25,734 nt of DNA from CAZPYD01 sp964590835 (GCA_964590835.1 CAZPYD010000010.1:1-25734); one strand, 5' to 3'; numbered from the stretch's first letter, positions 1 through 6,926 are shown. A program made the numbers and translations. Notes: generated from the letters alone by a model not told the origin.

Positions 1-1155
1 CGCGCAATAGTTATTTTGCTTGGCCAACACAGCAAAACTTACCAACACATCAATCCCACTTTCGGTTGGATAATAATCCCCCACAAAACCAAGCCCATCC
101 CAAAAACCAAAATCAACGCCTATTGCTTCCCCTAATGCTGTTAGGCTTGCAACGTCAGCCTCTGCTTTTTTCCAATGAAGCGCTTCAGGGTTTACATGTG
201 GCTCAAAAAGACGCCAATCATTCTCATCGTCTTTTGCCAAATAGCGCTGTACAATCATCCACTTCCTCCCCATATCTTCTTCAGAAAAACGATTATCCAA
301 AACATCACCTCTCAAAGAAGCAATAAGTTTTTGTGAAAAAGCTCCACTTGTAGCAAACTTTCTAAAGAGCTTTGAATAAAAATCTATCTCATGGAAATAA
401 TGAAGGATCAAAGCTAAAGTTCTTAGTGTTTCTCCACTTATTTTTAAAACTGCTGGCAAAACAAAAATTACCCCTAACTCTTTAAGGTGACTAATATTAT
501 GCCATTTTTTCTTTAAAAACTTTTCTGCAACCTCTCTCCATTTTTCACTCAAAACAATGGTTTTAATTTCTCTCTCTTCAAAATCGCCCGGTGTAAGATC
601 TTTGTACTGCCTAAAAAATACATTGTGTAACCATTCGTTGTCTTCCATAAAACGCAAAGCACTAAAAATTTCAAAAATATCTTCATTCGCCAAAAGCTCT
701 TCGACGTTTTTGTAGCCAAGGTTCTTAATAACATTCTCTGGAGGAGCATTTTTAAAAAGCTCTTTAGCACTCTCTTCTTTAAGAAAAAAACCTTTACCAA
801 CACGAGCCGCACTTCTGGCTGCTTGAAACAAAGGAGTGCAACCATCTATTGTTTCGCAAACAGGATAATTTAAAACTTCAGCTAGGTTTTTATCATCTTT
901 TTTAATTTTATTTAAAAGCGCACCATAAATCCACATACCAAGAGGTTTTTCGAGAGGATAAAATTTGGAAATTTTTTCTGTGGTAATACCTAGCATCCCA
1001 AGCCTATCTGTAATCATTTTTTCGTTTTCCGTTAAAATCTTATCAAGTACATTATTGTGACCCACCACCTTAAACATCACTTCTTCCACCTTAGCGACGG
1101 TGTCTTTATCTACTCTTAATATTTTTGCTATTTTTTTAACCTGCTCCATTTCCAT
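1..1155 (-). CDS. Unknown large helical protein, partial (3' end outside window)
   Basis: An uninterrupted reading frame runs from an ATG at 1155 to the left edge, 385 codons without a stop; it lacks its C-terminus. The translation begins MEMEQVKKIAKILRV and is mostly predicted helix, rich in Lys, Glu and Leu, with no signal peptide, membrane segment or catalytic motif I can name. Recognisable local stretches are LGMWIYGALLNKIKK (around residue 72) and ALRFMEDNEWLHNVFFRQY (around residue 165). It starts 12 nt after the ZIP transporter stop, so it is probably the last gene of the AbrB-ZIP unit. No Shine-Dalgarno is visible, and an ATG at 1149 is an alternative start. I do not recognise the family; its codon usage and length make it a real gene. 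Confidence 0.85.
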   Translation of the reverse strand, partial: MEMEQVKKIAKILRVDKDTVAKVEEVMFKVVGHNNVLDKILTENEKMITDRLGMLGITTEKISKFYPLEKPLGMWIYGALLNKIKKDDKNLAEVLNYPVCETIDGCTPLFQAARSAARVGKGFFLKEESAKELFKNAPPENVIKNLGYKNVEELLANEDIFEIFSALRFMEDNEWLHNVFFRQYKDLTPGDFEEREIKTIVLSEKWREVAEKFLKKKWHNISHLKELGVIFVLPAVLKISGETLRTLALILHYFHEIDFYSKLFRKFATSGAFSQKLIASLRGDVLDNRFSEEDMGRKWMIVQRYLAKDDENDWRLFEPHVNPEALHWKKAEADVASLTALGEAIGVDFGFWDGLGFVGDYYPTESGIDVLVSFAVLAKQNNYCA

Positions 1156-1167
1156 AATTTTTTTAAA

Positions 1168-1902
1168 TTAAATAATTTTTAAAATATACATTAATAAAAT
1201 ACCAAACAAAAAAACAAACAAAGAAACAATGGACTTAATTAATTTTTCTTCTCTTTTTATTTCTGGCACTAAATCAGAGGCAGCTATGTAAATAAAACCA
1301 CCAGCAGCAAAAGATAAAAGATAAGGGACAATATTAGCAAAAAAAGTGGAAAGAAAATAACCCGCTACCCCACCAAAAACAACAGTAAAAGCAACAATAT
1401 AATTTAAAACTAAAGCAACCTTCTTTTTAAAACCGGCATAAATCAACACCCCAAAATCACCAATCTCTTGAGGTATCTCGTGAAGAGCAATAGCAATTGT
1501 AGTAACAACACCCAACCTAATATCAACTAAAAAAGCGCCGGCTATCACCAGGCCATCTATAAAATTATGAATAGAATCACCTAAAAGATTAATATATCCA
1601 AAAGAATGAACTTTACAGTTACCATTGTGACAATGCCTCCAATGAAAAACTTTTTCCAAAATAAAAAATAAGATAAAAGACAAAAGAGGTATGGCAAATA
1701 AAATCTCCGATTCAACGTATTCAGAGGCCTCTGGTAAAAGATGTAAAAAAGCGCCCCCCATCATAGCACCTGCCGAAAGAGCCACCAAAAACAAAGTAAT
1801 CTTATTAAGTAACTCTTTTTTTAAAAACAGAAAAAAAATAGCCACCCACACAGCCAGTGTAATTAAAAAAGTAGCTAAAATAATGGTAAACAAAACACTC
1901 AT
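1168..1902 (-). CDS. ZIP family divalent metal transporter
   Basis: A 244-residue polytopic membrane protein with about eight hydrophobic segments, expected to import Zn2+ or related divalent cations across the cytoplasmic membrane. Family signatures are the metal-site motifs HNFIDGL (residues about 112-118) in one transmembrane helix and HEIPQEIGD (about 141-149) in the next, plus a His/Cys-rich loop HWRHCHNGNCKVH (about 87-99) where ZIP proteins often carry accessory metal ligands. I chose the ATG at 1902 because it overlaps the upstream AbrB-like stop as TAATG, with GGAAG seven bases upstream; a TTG at 1914 would add four residues and lacks this logic. The coupling to a DNA-binding protein suggests co-expression, possibly metal control, but nothing shows the regulator senses metal. 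The substrate metal is not determined. Confidence 0.92.
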   Translation of the reverse strand: MSVLFTIILATFLITLAVWVAIFFLFLKKELLNKITLFLVALSAGAMMGGAFLHLLPEASEYVESEILFAIPLLSFILFFILEKVFHWRHCHNGNCKVHSFGYINLLGDSIHNFIDGLVIAGAFLVDIRLGVVTTIAIALHEIPQEIGDFGVLIYAGFKKKVALVLNYIVAFTVVFGGVAGYFLSTFFANIVPYLLSFAAGGFIYIAASDLVPEIKREEKLIKSIVSLFVFLFGILLMYILKII

Positions 1903-2078
1903 TATTTCTTCCAATCTTTAATGATAACCTTATCTTTCCCAAATTTATCCACTTCAACTTTTTGTCGTTCGCGCCAACCAAGCTCCCGCATCAAATCAAC
2001 AGGAATCGTAATATAGTAAGTCCCACCTGACTTTTGTATATTTCGAATATTTCTTTTTTCTATTTTTCTCCGTGTCAT
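1902..2078 (-). CDS. Small AbrB/SpoVT/MazE-like DNA-binding protein
   Basis: A 58-residue reading frame with ATG at 2078 (AGG five bases upstream) and TAA at 1902-1904. The translation has the swapped-hairpin AbrB pattern: a basic N-terminus (MTRRKIEKRNIRN), then GGTYYITIPVDLMRELGW, then a short beta-rich tail KVEVDKFGKDKVIIKDW. Proteins like this bind DNA as dimers and act as transition-state regulators or antitoxins. No toxin gene sits next to it; the downstream gene is the ZIP transporter, whose ATG shares a base with this stop codon. The most economical reading is a local autoregulator of the transporter operon. The family is clear, the target is inference. Confidence 0.85.
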   Translation of the reverse strand: MTRRKIEKRNIRNIQKSGGTYYITIPVDLMRELGWRERQKVEVDKFGKDKVIIKDWKK

Positions 2079-2119
2079 ACCTGGTAGTATTCAAATTCAA
2101 ATTAATTCTTATAATAACT

Positions 2120-2383
2120 TCACAATCTTTTGACTAAAAACCTACGCCCACCAGTAACTTTAAAATATTTCTCTCTTCTTTTCGTATCTTCTTCATTTGT
2201 GCAAGCTTCATAGTATATTAGTTTGAATGGTTTTCTTGGGTTTGTAGAAATATTTTTTCCGGAATTGTGTTCTTTTAATCTTAGTTTCAAATCTTTTGTG
2301 TAACCAATATACCTCTTTTTGTCTCTCAATCTTTCTAGTACATACACATAAAAAAACATATTTAAATTTGTACTACCGGGCAT
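2120..2383 (-). CDS. Small GIY-YIG domain protein (UvrC/URI-type)
   Basis: An 87-residue protein consisting of essentially one GIY-YIG nuclease fold: FYVYVL (first strand), KKRYIGYTKDLKLRLKEHNSG (second half of the motif with the catalytic Arg), and a downstream Glu-containing segment YYEACTNEEDTKRREKYFK. Stand-alone members are thought to nick or process DNA, but most are uncharacterised. Two starts are possible: ATG 2383, which lies exactly six bases after a TATAAT box and would make a leaderless message, or ATG 2359 (MFFYVYVL), which matches the usual N-terminus of the family better. Neither has a Shine-Dalgarno. Imperfect inverted copies of a roughly 20-nt sequence flank the gene. It lies 41 nt upstream of the AbrB-like gene. 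Confidence 0.88.
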   Translation of the reverse strand: MPGSTNLNMFFYVYVLERLRDKKRYIGYTKDLKLRLKEHNSGKNISTNPRKPFKLIYYEACTNEEDTKRREKYFKVTGGRRFLVKRL

Positions 2384-2389
2384 ATAGAT

Positions 2390-2395
2390 ATTATA
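2390..2395 (-). promoter_or_regulatory. -10 box of the GIY-YIG gene (possible leaderless start)
   Basis: TATAAT on the minus strand, followed by exactly six bases and then ATG at 2383. The same geometry is seen in front of the epimerase-like gene and the glycosyltransferase gene. No convincing -35 element is present; that region is occupied by the 2399-2424 hairpin. Confidence 0.5.
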
Positions 2396-2398
2396 AAA

Positions 2399-2430
2399 GA
2401 AAACTAGATTAAAAACTAGTTTTCTTTTTT
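2399..2430 (+). terminator. Hairpin with T-run in a divergent intergenic region
   Basis: Arms GAAAACTAG (2399-2407) and CTAGTTTTC (2416-2424) pair perfectly around an 8-nt loop, followed by six T on the plus strand. No plus-strand gene ends upstream in the window and both neighbours start away from it, so it may be an operator or attenuator, or a leftover terminator. Confidence 0.45.
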
Positions 2431-2496
2431 CTCTTAAAAATTATTGGTATGTGTTGTATTATATTTTTAGTTAAAAAATTTAAGAGGAGGTGCAGT

Positions 2497-2670
2497 ATGA
2501 AATGTAAAGCTTGTAGGACTTGTTGTGTTGCAATTTCTGTAAGTTCGCCAATACCAGGAATGCCACACGGAAAGTCAGCCGGAGTAAGATGTATCCACTT
2601 AACCATCGAAGGACTTTGTGGCTTATTTGGAAAACCAGAAAGACCAAAAATTTTTATTAAAAAGATCTAA
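2497..2670 (+). pseudogene. YkgJ-type cysteine-cluster protein, C-terminus decayed
   Basis: The start is well supported: AGGAGG at 2485-2490 sits six bases before the ATG. The first 50 residues match the YkgJ family (proposed zinc- or iron-chelating cysteine-cluster proteins): CKACRTCC, then SSPIPGMPHGKSAGVRCIHL, then LCGLFGKPERPK. Full-length relatives of about 80-90 residues continue with two more Cys (a VC after RPK and an EMCG motif). Here the frame ends at IFIKKI after 57 residues, without these Cys. In another frame, 2666-2730 encodes KKIFAPTEELRKTL, which resembles the lost tail but has Arg where Cys is expected. I infer a frameshift plus decay; a sequencing error could explain the shift but not the lost Cys. 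Confidence 0.65.
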
Positions 2671-2741
2671 AAAAATATTTGCACCAACAGAAGAACTAAG
2701 AAAAACTCTAATAGAAAAATACAAACAATCCATATTGCTCA

Positions 2742-3086
2742 ATGCATCTAGCAAGAATCAAGCGCCACGGTTATCCAGAACTTAAAAAAGACGCCTACCA
2801 AATATTAGAAAAATTACCTCATAAATTTGTTGATAATTTCATTCTTAAAAATTATCAACAAATGCATGACAAAGATATTGCAAAATACTTAATAAAAAAA
2901 GGCTTAAAAAACATCACCGAATGGAATGTGAGATACAGAAGGAGAAAGCTAGAAATTAAAAAATACTTATATGGGGAGATAAAAAACACAAAGAAAAAAA
3001 TTCAACTAGAACAAAGACCAGATATTCAAAAACTAAAAAGAAAGATAAAAAAAATATTAAAATCAGTCTATCCATATTTAGGATAA
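2742..3086 (+). CDS. Small basic HTH-like protein, unknown function
   Basis: A 114-residue, strongly basic protein (many Lys and Arg, predicted pI well above 9). Its centre, KDIAKYLIKKGLKNITEWNV followed by RYRRRKLEIKKYL (about residues 44-77), has the pattern of small helix-turn-helix units in which a domain ends in RRRxLGIxKY; here LEI replaces LGI. The C-terminal third is a Lys-rich helix. I infer nucleic-acid binding; the family is not identified. ATG 2742 has no Shine-Dalgarno and the frame is open only from 2715. Its last 19 nt overlap the end of secA on the other strand, so the two genes converge without a terminator. Confidence 0.6.
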   Translation: MHLARIKRHGYPELKKDAYQILEKLPHKFVDNFILKNYQQMHDKDIAKYLIKKGLKNITEWNVRYRRRKLEIKKYLYGEIKNTKKKIQLEQRPDIQKLKRKIKKILKSVYPYLG

Positions 3087-5563
3087 CAACATTTTTTGTA
3101 TTTTAATGATTTGCCTGTTTGAAGATTTTCTTTTCCGCAGGGGCAGGGGTCATTTCTGCCGACTTTCTTCTTGGAATCAATTGGTGTTTGATTTTGCTGC
3201 TGAACAACTTTTTGCTGAGGCATAACACCTACTTGCCCTGGTGCAGTTGGTGCAATGTTTAAAATTAACTTAACTAAAGTAGCATTTATTGCTCCCTCAA
3301 GCTGTCTAAACAACCTTATAGCTTCATTTTTATATTCTATTAAAGGATCTCTTTGCCCATAAGCACGTAAACTAACAGATGAACGAGTGTAATCCATCAC
3401 TTCTAGATGATCAACCCAAAGCATATCTATTACTCTAAGTAAAAGATTTTTGGATGCGTTAACAAAATTCTCTTCCCCAAATTCTTTTTCCTTTTCAAGC
3501 ACTTTGTCGTAATCAGCACCCTCTTTTTCGAAAATGTTTTTTATTGTTTCTTTTAATTCTTCCTTATCTGCAAGCAAAGCTCCACGTCTAAGATTATAAA
3601 TTTTGGTTCGCTGTTTGTTCATTACGTTGTCGTATTCTAGAAGATGCTTCCTGGCGTCAAAATTCATGCCTTCTATTTTAGACTGGGCCGAACCAATAGC
3701 ATTGGTAATCATTTTATTTTCAATAGGCTGATCTTCTGGTACCCCCAATCGCTCCATCATATTTTTTATTCTTTCAGAACCAAAAATCCTCATCAAATCA
3801 TCTTCCAAGGAAACAAAAAACCTAGTCTCGCCAGGATCACCTTGTCGCCCGGCGCGACCACGCAACTGGTTGTCTATTCTACGCGCCTCATGCCTTTCTG
3901 TTCCAAGAACAAAAAGCCCGCCAATCTTTTTAACTTCTTCTGATTCTTCTTTGGTCGAAGGATTACCTCCCAAAACCACATCCACACCACGGCCAGCCAT
4001 GTTTGTGGCCACAGTCACCATACCTTTTTTCCCAGCTTGAGCAATAATCTCCCCTTCTTCTTCATGTTGTTTGGCATTTAAAAGTTTGTGAGGAACCCCC
4101 TCTTTCTTAAGAAGAGCTGACAAATATTCATTTTTATTTATAGAAACAGTCCCAATAAGCACCGGTTGTCCTTTTTCATGGCGCTCTTTTACTTCTCTAG
4201 CAATAGCTTTATATTTCCCTTGCTCACTCGCATAAACAAAATCCTGCTCATCTTTTCTTATCAAAGGCTTATTTGTTGGCATTGGCACAACCTCTAGATT
4301 ATAAACCTTATGAAATTCTTCCGCCGAAGTAAAAGCTGTACCTGTCATACCAGAAAGTTTTCCATATCCCCTAAAATAATTTTGAAAAGTAATACTTGCA
4401 AGTGTTCGAGATTCTTTTTGTACATCCACATTTTCTTTAGCTTCCACTGCCTGATGCAATCCCTCAGACCATCTTCGGCCCGGCATCAAACGACCAGTAA
4501 ATTCATCTACGATAACTATCTCGCCACCCCCCGACGCTCCGGCCGGGGCAGGTTTTACAACATATTCCTTGTCTTTTTTAAACAAAGCATGAGCACGCAA
4601 GGCCTGATTTAAATGGTGAACATGTTTGATGCCTTTTTCGGTATAAATATCATCTATCCCTAAAATCTTTTCAACTTTTTCTATCCCGTTATCATTTATA
4701 GAAACCGCCTTTTGTTTTTCATCTATTGTGTAGTCTTCTTCTTTTTTAAGCTTGGGAACAATAGTTGCAAATGTTTTATAAAGCTCAGCTGATTCTTCGT
4801 CTGGAACAGAAATAATAAGAGGGGTGCGCGCCTCATCTATCAAAATAGAATCAATTTCATCTACAATAGCGTAGTTGTGTTTTCTCTGCACAATTTGTTC
4901 TTTATCATAAGCCATGCTATCGCGTAGATAATCAAAACCAAACTCATTATTTGTACCGTAAGTAATATCTGCCTCATACGCCTCTTTTCTCGAACACGGC
5001 CTCAAAAATTCATGAATAACCTTAAAAGAACCTAGTTCATCCCTTTCTTCATCTAGCTCTCGGTGTTCTGGATCATACAAGTAACTTGCTTCATGATTTA
5101 TACAACTAGAGCTAAGCCCAAGCAAATTATACACTTGTCCCATCCAAACAACATCACGCCTGCTTAAATAATCATTAACTGTAACCACATGTACACCTCT
5201 ACCCTCAAGTGCATTTAAATAGATATTTAAAGTAGCAGTAAGAGTTTTGCCTTCACCTGTTTTCATTTCTGCGATTTTACCTTGATGAAGAACAATAGCA
5301 CCTAATATTTGCGTGTCATAATGACGTTGATCTAAAGTTCTTTTTGCTGCTTCACGAACAAGTGCAAATGTCTCCGGCAAAATATCGTCTAGTGTTTCTC
5401 CACCCTTAATGCGTTTTTTAAATTCTGTTGTTTTTTCTTTTAACTTGGCATCTGAAAGATCCTGAAAATCTTTTTCCAGTTCGTTTATCTTATCTATTGT
5501 TGGCTGAAGGCTTTTTAAAAACCTCTCATTGGGATCGCCAAATATCTTAGAAATAATACTCAT
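3068..5563 (-). CDS. secA: Preprotein translocase ATPase SecA
   Basis: Cytoplasmic/peripheral-membrane motor that drives unfolded proteins through SecYEG using ATP. At 831 residues it is full length for the family. Landmarks in order: Walker A MKTGEGKT (100-107), VDEIDSILIDEARTPL (234-249), EFTGRLMPGRRWSEGLHQA (354-372), the second nucleotide-binding domain with TNMAGRGVDV and QLRGRAGRQGDPG, the scaffold MLWVDHLEVMDY, and a C-terminal zinc-binding tail NDPCPCGKENL...KYKKCCYPKYG. Two oddities: an additional segment of about 25 residues in NBD1 near 157-190 (YLYDPEHRELDEERDELGSF), which I associate with SecA of this bacterial group, and a GC-rich in-frame insert PAPAGASGG near 338-346 where relatives pass almost directly from Val-Lys to the next strand. 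It lies downstream of murB, separated by a 92-nt gap holding a palindrome. Start ATG 5563. Confidence 0.98.
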   Translation of the reverse strand: MSIISKIFGDPNERFLKSLQPTIDKINELEKDFQDLSDAKLKEKTTEFKKRIKGGETLDDILPETFALVREAAKRTLDQRHYDTQILGAIVLHQGKIAEMKTGEGKTLTATLNIYLNALEGRGVHVVTVNDYLSRRDVVWMGQVYNLLGLSSSCINHEASYLYDPEHRELDEERDELGSFKVIHEFLRPCSRKEAYEADITYGTNNEFGFDYLRDSMAYDKEQIVQRKHNYAIVDEIDSILIDEARTPLIISVPDEESAELYKTFATIVPKLKKEEDYTIDEKQKAVSINDNGIEKVEKILGIDDIYTEKGIKHVHHLNQALRAHALFKKDKEYVVKPAPAGASGGGEIVIVDEFTGRLMPGRRWSEGLHQAVEAKENVDVQKESRTLASITFQNYFRGYGKLSGMTGTAFTSAEEFHKVYNLEVVPMPTNKPLIRKDEQDFVYASEQGKYKAIAREVKERHEKGQPVLIGTVSINKNEYLSALLKKEGVPHKLLNAKQHEEEGEIIAQAGKKGMVTVATNMAGRGVDVVLGGNPSTKEESEEVKKIGGLFVLGTERHEARRIDNQLRGRAGRQGDPGETRFFVSLEDDLMRIFGSERIKNMMERLGVPEDQPIENKMITNAIGSAQSKIEGMNFDARKHLLEYDNVMNKQRTKIYNLRRGALLADKEELKETIKNIFEKEGADYDKVLEKEKEFGEENFVNASKNLLLRVIDMLWVDHLEVMDYTRSSVSLRAYGQRDPLIEYKNEAIRLFRQLEGAINATLVKLILNIAPTAPGQVGVMPQQKVVQQQNQTPIDSKKKVGRNDPCPCGKENLQTGKSLKYKKCCYPKYG
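4524..4552. repeat. GC-rich in-frame insertion within secA
   Basis: An abrupt GC-rich block in an otherwise AT-rich gene, containing CCCCGACGCTCCGGCCGGGG (an imperfect palindrome with CCCCG and CGGGG-type ends). It encodes roughly PAPAGASGG in SecA, residues absent from typical homologues at this point. The reading frame is kept. Confidence 0.6.
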
Positions 5564-5605
5564 GGCACTTAGTTTATCATATTAAATAATCGATATCTAC
5601 TAAAT

Positions 5606-5641
5606 TTTGTATAGATTCTGCGGTCGCAGAATCTATACAAA
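5606..5641. repeat. Palindrome, copy 1 (core CTGCGGTCGCAG)
   Basis: 17-bp perfect arms (5606-5622 and 5625-5641) around a central GT, between the murB stop and the secA start. No T-run follows on either strand, so it is not a typical terminator. It shares its core and its TGTATA...TATACA shoulders with the palindrome at 20772-20823; the differences between the copies keep base pairing. Confidence 0.85.
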
Positions 5642-5654
5642 TTAAAAATTATTT

Positions 5655-6674
5655 CTAAAAACCAATCAATCGAACTTCTTCCTCTAGCGCCAAACCGTAG
5701 TGAGAATAAATTTTGTCTTTTATAAAACCTGAAAGCATTAGGATCTGGTCAGCTCTTGCATCGCCGGAATTCAAAATAAAATTAGCGTGTTGCTTTGACA
5801 CTTTTGCCCCACCCATTTGCTGACCCTTTAATTTCATCTTATCGATTAAAAACCCTGCCGAGATTTTGGGTTTATCTGAGAAAATTTTTAACTCCGGAAA
5901 TTCTTTAAGTAATTCTTTTTTATCAATATCTCCCCTTTTCCAGTCAATGTTTTTAAAAAAACAACCGGCACATTTTTTACCTGACCCAAAAGAACCATTT
6001 CTTTGTTTTTGATTTTTAACAATAACATCTTTTACGAAACCAGGCTTTTCTTTCTGGAAAATAAAAATTCCACTTAAAATAATTAAATTAGAATTATTCT
6101 TGAAAACGGAATTTCTATAACCAAAATTGCAATCAATATTATCAATCTGTCTAATAGATAAATCATTCATATCCAAAACATTTACTAATTTCAAACTATC
6201 TGCGATTTCTTTACCAAAAGCGCCCGCGTTGCCATAAATAGCACCACCAACAGTACCCGGTATTCCAATAGCCCATTCCATACCAGATAGATCAGCTTTT
6301 ATTGACTGAAGGACTGTCTGAGAAAGGGCTGTTCCAGCACTTATCTCTGCAATTTTTAAATTACCCTTCCCTTCAAAAAAATGAATATTTTCACCTGCCT
6401 TGCCGGCAGACAGGCCTGCCTGTCCGGTAGGCAGGCCTGTAAATGGTGTAAATTTTATAACCAAACCATCAAAACCTTTATCTGAAAAAAGAACATTTGA
6501 GCCACCACCCAAAACAAAAAAATCTATATTCTTATTTTTCGCCCAAGAACAAACTTCCAGCAATTCACTGGCATTTTTTACTTTAGTAAAATACTTCGCA
6601 ACTCCACCTATTTTAAAAGTTGTATAGGGGGCAAGTAGAATATTTTTATAGATAGTTGTATTTGTTGTGTGCAC
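5655..6674 (-). CDS. murB: UDP-N-acetylenolpyruvoylglucosamine reductase MurB
   Basis: FAD- and NADPH-dependent cytoplasmic enzyme that makes UDP-N-acetylmuramate, the second committed step of peptidoglycan synthesis. Visible motifs: YTTFKIGG (17-24), the FAD-binding VLGGGSNVLFSDKGFDG (54-70), GMEWAIGIPGTVGGAIYGNAGAFG (131-154), FGYRNSVF, AGCFFKN, and the C-terminal GGAKVSKQHANFI with a terminal Glu pair. The proton donor of the E. coli enzyme is Ser229 in AGSFFKN; here Cys takes this place, a substitution seen in many homologues. Length 339 includes an in-frame insert of about 15 residues (80-94, GLPTGQAGLSAGKAG) encoded by GC-rich palindromes. The start is a GTG at 6674, the only start codon that fits the family N-terminus. 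It lies inside the arm of a large leader hairpin and has no clear Shine-Dalgarno. secA follows. Confidence 0.96.
   Translation of the reverse strand: MHTTNTTIYKNILLAPYTTFKIGGVAKYFTKVKNASELLEVCSWAKNKNIDFFVLGGGSNVLFSDKGFDGLVIKFTPFTGLPTGQAGLSAGKAGENIHFFEGKGNLKIAEISAGTALSQTVLQSIKADLSGMEWAIGIPGTVGGAIYGNAGAFGKEIADSLKLVNVLDMNDLSIRQIDNIDCNFGYRNSVFKNNSNLIILSGIFIFQKEKPGFVKDVIVKNQKQRNGSFGSGKKCAGCFFKNIDWKRGDIDKKELLKEFPELKIFSDKPKISAGFLIDKMKLKGQQMGGAKVSKQHANFILNSGDARADQILMLSGFIKDKIYSHYGLALEEEVRLIGF
6394..6440. repeat. Tandem GC-rich palindromes inserted in frame in murB
   Basis: Two adjacent palindromic units built from CCTGCC/GGCAGG words (for example AGGCCTGCCTGTCCGG then TAGGCAGGCCT). They encode the Gly/Ala-rich residues GLPTGQAGLSAGKAG, which interrupt MurB between the FAD-binding region and the next conserved strand. 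GC content contrasts sharply with the flanks. I recall similar GGCAGGC-type inserts in other genomes of this group but cannot verify it here. Confidence 0.75.
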
Positions 6675-6914
6675 AAAGCGACCAAGCCCCGAAACATCCA
6701 GCCTACGGCATGGATGACGGGGTAAAAAGGCAAATCATTACTAACCAACTAATACTGTAGAGGCTAGAGAAGGCAAATCCCCAATACTATGTCTTTATAT
6801 AGGTGCCATTTACTCTCTAGCCACTGCAATATTAGTGTGGCAAGTGAAGGTGCCATTTACTCTTGATCGCTTTGTAAACACAACTCAAGCTTGTTTTAAA
6901 ACTTGCTCTATGTT
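6664..6914 (-). promoter_or_regulatory. Long structured murB leader (possible cis-regulatory RNA or palindromic element)
   Basis: This 440-bp gene-free stretch (6675-7115) is dominated by nested inverted repeats. The outer stem pairs 6862-6884 with 6664-6686: 23 positions, one mismatch, two G-U. An inner stem pairs 6814-6840 with 6745-6770 over about 23 bp with two mismatches. A side hairpin occupies 6687-6722 (CCCCG/CGGGG enclosing CATCCA/TGGATG). A 16-nt direct repeat AGGTGCCATTTACTCT lies at 6801-6816 and 6848-6863. The murB GTG (6674) is inside the outer stem, so folding would hide the start. A TATAAT box lies upstream at 6921-6926. No Rfam family recognised by eye. Confidence 0.6.
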
Positions 6915-6920
6915 TATTAT

Positions 6921-6926
6921 ATTATA
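6921..6926 (-). promoter_or_regulatory. Probable -10 box of murB
   Basis: TATAAT on the minus strand within CAGTATAATATAATAAAC. Initiation about seven bases downstream (near 6914) would give a leader of about 240 nt that contains the whole nested hairpin. The -35 region is weak. Confidence 0.45.

Noticed and set aside
66..326. 86-codon plus-strand frame
   Set aside because: Lies fully opposite the long minus-strand frame 1-1155, with Gln/Leu/Pro/Ser-rich antisense composition.
549..845. 98-codon minus-strand frame
   Set aside because: Out of frame inside the 385-codon gene; Lys/Leu/Phe-rich frame-shift composition and no ribosome site.
1903..1914. TTG start for the ZIP transporter
   Set aside because: The ATG at 1902 overlaps the upstream stop as TAATG and has a well-placed GGAAG; the TTG adds four residues inside the AbrB-like gene.
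5606..5641. Palindrome as a secA/murB terminator
   Set aside because: No T-run on either strand, and the same core is found elsewhere upstream of a promoter.
6864..6910. Superficial similarity to a tracrRNA (GAGCAAGTTTTAAAACAAGC on the minus strand, later AATGGCACC)
   Set aside because: No repeat-spacer array, no Cas gene and no anti-repeat in the window; the region is better explained as the murB leader.
6664..6914. Considered tmRNA or 6S RNA
   Set aside because: No alanine-tRNA-like ends or tag frame for tmRNA. The long hairpin with an internal loop is vaguely 6S-like, but the structure runs into the murB start, so I keep it as a leader.
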